Part shown: piece after piece, positions 61,977-64,000 of the stretch
Numbering within the stretch: the stretch's first letter is position 1
How the letters are laid out: every line of letters starts with the position of its first letter
DNA from: Saccharolobus shibatae B12
GTDB lineage: Archaea; Thermoproteota; Thermoprotei_A; Sulfolobales; Sulfolobaceae
Direction of reading: 5' to 3'
Length of the DNA: 64,000 nucleotides
Assembly: GCF_019175345.1 (NCBI RefSeq)
Contig: NZ_CP077717.1
Location: forward strand, 2,076,001-2,140,000
The notes under the pieces: model-generated
What the model saw: only the letters and a program-made list of their open reading frames with translations
What the model was told of the DNA's origin: nothing
Databases searched by the model: none
Program-made: the position numbers and the translations under genes

Positions 61977-61999
61977 TAAGGGGGCTTTCCGTCCCCTTA
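61977..61999. repeat. Left-end hairpin of the tnpB element
   Basis: TAAGGGG and CCCCTTA pair over 7 bp with a 9-base loop, 37 bases upstream of the tnpB start. The sequence just outside (CCCATTTTTTGTAAAAAT) recurs at 35,391-35,408, supporting that both are element left ends. Confidence 0.55.
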
Positions 62000-62208
62000 A
62001 CCCCCATTTTTTGTAAAAATTATGATTAAAACTAATTCATCATTACCTAACCTTTTGCATGTCATTTGCTCTATTATCATCAAGGTCCATTGAGAATTCT
62101 TCTAACGTTCTTGAAATCTCATCAATTATTCAATGACCATATGTATTAGTTAATTGCTCAATTCTTTCCACTAACCTCTTTTGTGAATGAACTGTAAAGC
62201 ATATCTTA

Positions 62209-62475
62209 TTAATATAACACCACCGTGTTGACAACGACACAAGGTAATCCGAATGGGTCTCTGTACTCACCGTAAACCGATATATTTGTTACTATAACTT
62301 TTGCCTCAATTACCTTATCGTTAACCTTAACCTTAGTCTCTTTTTCCTCTTTAAAAGATCTTATTTTTGATGGCTTTGAAGACATCTCGCCAGGATCACA
62401 TAAAGGGCCAAACTTAGGTTTATCCGTCATTACTGTTAATAAATTATTTATACTCCCTGAGACTTTAAAGGGCAA
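62209..62475 (-). CDS. Hypothetical protein, 88 residues
   Basis: I do not recognise it. It has a beta-strand-like pattern in the second half (ETKVKVNDKVIEAKVIVTNI, SVYGEYRDPFGLPCVVVNTV) and two Cys. TTG 62475 is preceded by GGGAG six bases upstream, a plausible ribosome site, and by TTATATTA. The codon pattern looks coding, and no other frame competes. It lies between the tnpB element and the exporter gene. Confidence 0.55.
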   Translation of the reverse strand: MPFKVSGSINNLLTVMTDKPKFGPLCDPGEMSSKPSKIRSFKEEKETKVKVNDKVIEAKVIVTNISVYGEYRDPFGLPCVVVNTVVLY

Positions 62476-62682
62476 GACTTTCTCCCTAATATAAGGAAAG
62501 GTTTTTGTGTAATTTTAGAAATGTCGTTGCCCTTTAGACTATAAGCAAGTATACAACTTGACGATCAAATTGTTAGGTTAAGCTTGATAATCTATGGATA
62601 TAATGTTGCTCGCAGTAGTAGAAGACCTTATCTGAGGAATCTCTTTTAGCATAATATATTATCGACGTTGGAAATTAATAAA

Positions 62683-64000
62683 TTAACTATCTTTCGCAAT
62701 TTGTGTCCTAACCTCTTTTCCTCTAATTGCAGATAGCACTAACGCTAATGCTAATATTCCTAAGGAAACGTAAAATGCCGCCTTCAACCCGGTAAGAAAT
62801 GCTGAAGCAACACCACCTATTAAATTTGAAGTCCCAAGGAAAACCTCAAAGGCCACATATCTAGGAACAACAATAGATGATATGCTAATAGCTATTGTAT
62901 AACTGATTATACTCCCTAAGTTGGCTAATGTTCTTGCTAGTCCAGAGGCACCACCATAAAATCCCTTAGGTGCATTAGCCATAATTGCACTATTATTAGC
63001 CGGGAAAAACAACGAAGATCCTAAGCCTCCGATTGTAGAAGCCAATATCACAATATAAAGAGACGTATTCAAGGAGAGAGTGAGGTAAATTAAGACAGCA
63101 ATTAGCATTAAACCAACTCCTATAGTAGCAGGGATTCTAGCACCAATCCTATCAGATAATCTGCCAGTAAATGGAGCTACTAGACTGGCTAAGACATAAC
63201 CGGGAACGAGAAGAAGGGATGCGTTAAGAGGAGATAACCCCCTTATGCCTTGTAAATACATTATTATAATAAACGCTGTAGCTAAATAACCAGTACTTTG
63301 TAAGAAAGACGCAAGCAACGAAAACGTGAAGACCCTATTTCCCTTAAAAGCCCTTAAGTCAATTATTGGAAACTCATGCTTTCTCTCTAACCAGAAGAAT
63401 ATTAGCAAAATCACTAGACCTAGAGAAATCAAGACAATATTTAAAGCCCTAATTCCATATCCAGCGATATCAACAGCACCATAAACCATGGATGACAATG
63501 CAACTAGTAGAGTGATCATTCCAACCATGTCCAATTTAACTTTCCTAGTTTCTAAGGTTTTAATATACCTTAAACCTAAGATAAGTGCAATAATTCCTAT
63601 CGGTACGTTAATGTAAAATATGTAACGCCATCCAATAAAGGTAGTAATAAATCCTCCTAACACTATACCCAATGTTGCCCCGGCATTCCAACCAATTGCA
63701 GTATATCCATAAGCCCTCCCTCTTCTATTTGGAGGGAAAATATCTGCTATTATTGCCCCAGCGTTGGCTTGCATCATCGCCGCCCCAATACCTTGAATTC
63801 CCCTAAATGCGACCAATGAAATCGCATTGGGAGATGCTCCACATAACGCAGAACCTAATGTGAAGATTGCGAAACCCAAATTGTAAAACTTCGCCCTTCC
63901 ATATATGTCGCCCAACCTCCCCAACTGTGTAGTGAATACTGCTATAACTAGTAAATACAAAATTATTACCCAGATCATAATGAATAGATCTGCGTGAAGT
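62683..64000 (-). CDS. DHA2-type MFS multidrug exporter, 5' end beyond the window
   Basis: Visible part about 438 residues. [20 protein letters not shown] (A-motif), [20 protein letters not shown] (C-like motif region), [20 protein letters not shown] and [20 protein letters not shown] are typical of EmrB/QacA exporters with 14 membrane segments. The frame stays open upstream of ATG 63978 to the window edge (LHADLFI before [10 protein letters not shown]), and the family normally has another 30-50 residues, so the true start lies outside. Confidence 0.88.
   Translation of the reverse strand, partial: LHADLFIMIWVIILYLLVIAVFTTQLGRLGDIYGRAKFYNLGFAIFTLGSALCGASPNAISLVAFRGIQGIGAAMMQANAGAIIADIFPPNRRGRAYGYTAIGWNAGATLGIVLGGFITTFIGWRYIFYINVPIGIIALILGLRYIKTLETRKVKLDMVGMITLLVALSSMVYGAVDIAGYGIRALNIVLISLGLVILLIFFWLERKHEFPIIDLRAFKGNRVFTFSLLASFLQSTGYLATAFIIIMYLQGIRGLSPLNASLLLVPGYVLASLVAPFTGRLSDRIGARIPATIGVGLMLIAVLIYLTLSLNTSLYIVILASTIGGLGSSLFFPANNSAIMANAPKGFYGGASGLARTLANLGSIISYTIAISISSIVVPRYVAFEVFLGTSNLIGGVASAFLTGLKAAFYVSLGILALALVLSAIRGKEVRTQIAKDS

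Overview
The window comes from a Sulfolobales archaeon, most likely a Saccharolobus/Sulfolobus of the solfataricus-islandicus group. The DNA is AT-rich. Many genes have an archaeal TATA box about 25-30 bases before an ATG, GTG or TTG with no ribosome binding site, the leaderless arrangement of this group; downstream operon genes instead carry GGTGA-type sites. A Hje-type Holliday junction resolvase, DUF973, PibD-type signal sequences and ISC-type insertion sequences agree with this. The species call is inference.

Bases 1-27,113 are an acyl-CoA catabolic island. It holds a 3-hydroxyacyl-CoA dehydrogenase/enoyl-CoA hydratase fusion (cut by the window edge), an acyl-CoA dehydrogenase with an extra C-terminal domain, two thiolase/DUF35 pairs, a MaoC-type hydratase, four AMP-forming acyl-CoA synthetase loci, two lipoate-ligase-like paralogues, two SCP2-like proteins, an acetoacetate-decarboxylase-family protein, a PaaI-type thioesterase, an alpha/beta hydrolase and a PaaX-type regulator. 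Inside it an enolase-superfamily enzyme, an MFS transporter and an amidohydrolase look like a small uptake and ring-opening or lactone module. One thiolase homologue has lost the nucleophilic Cys and catalytic His and resembles steroid side-chain aldolases (Ltp2 type). Two acyl-CoA synthetase genes are each interrupted by one in-frame stop codon.

Bases 27,114-41,024 are a defence/toxin-antitoxin and IS graveyard. Five HEPN/nucleotidyltransferase (MNT) pairs all lie on the minus strand. They are joined by a different two-gene nucleotidyltransferase module, an archaeal AAA ATPase behind a 27-bp palindrome, a glycosyltransferase, a DUF973 membrane protein and an interrupted acetyltransferase. 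Between them are decayed pieces of an IS5-like element, of the ISC1225/ISH3-like element that is intact at 59.5 kb, and of tnpB (IS200/IS605) elements.

Bases 41,025-52,000 carry housekeeping and transport genes: MFS transporters, a methyltransferase, an aminotransferase, hje, a repeat-containing surface protein, a cation antiporter and an amino acid permease. Bases 50,214-59,427 form a starch/maltodextrin locus. A secreted GH57 amylase is divergent from an overlapping operon of binding protein, two permeases, ABC ATPase and a secreted GH15-like glucoamylase, so extracellular hydrolysis is coupled to uptake.

At 59.5-62 kb an ISC-type IS (1,222 bp, perfect 17-bp inverted repeats, TGGA target duplication) has inserted into the 3' stem-loop, the likely guide-RNA scaffold, of a tnpB element. 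The window ends inside a DHA2-type drug exporter gene.
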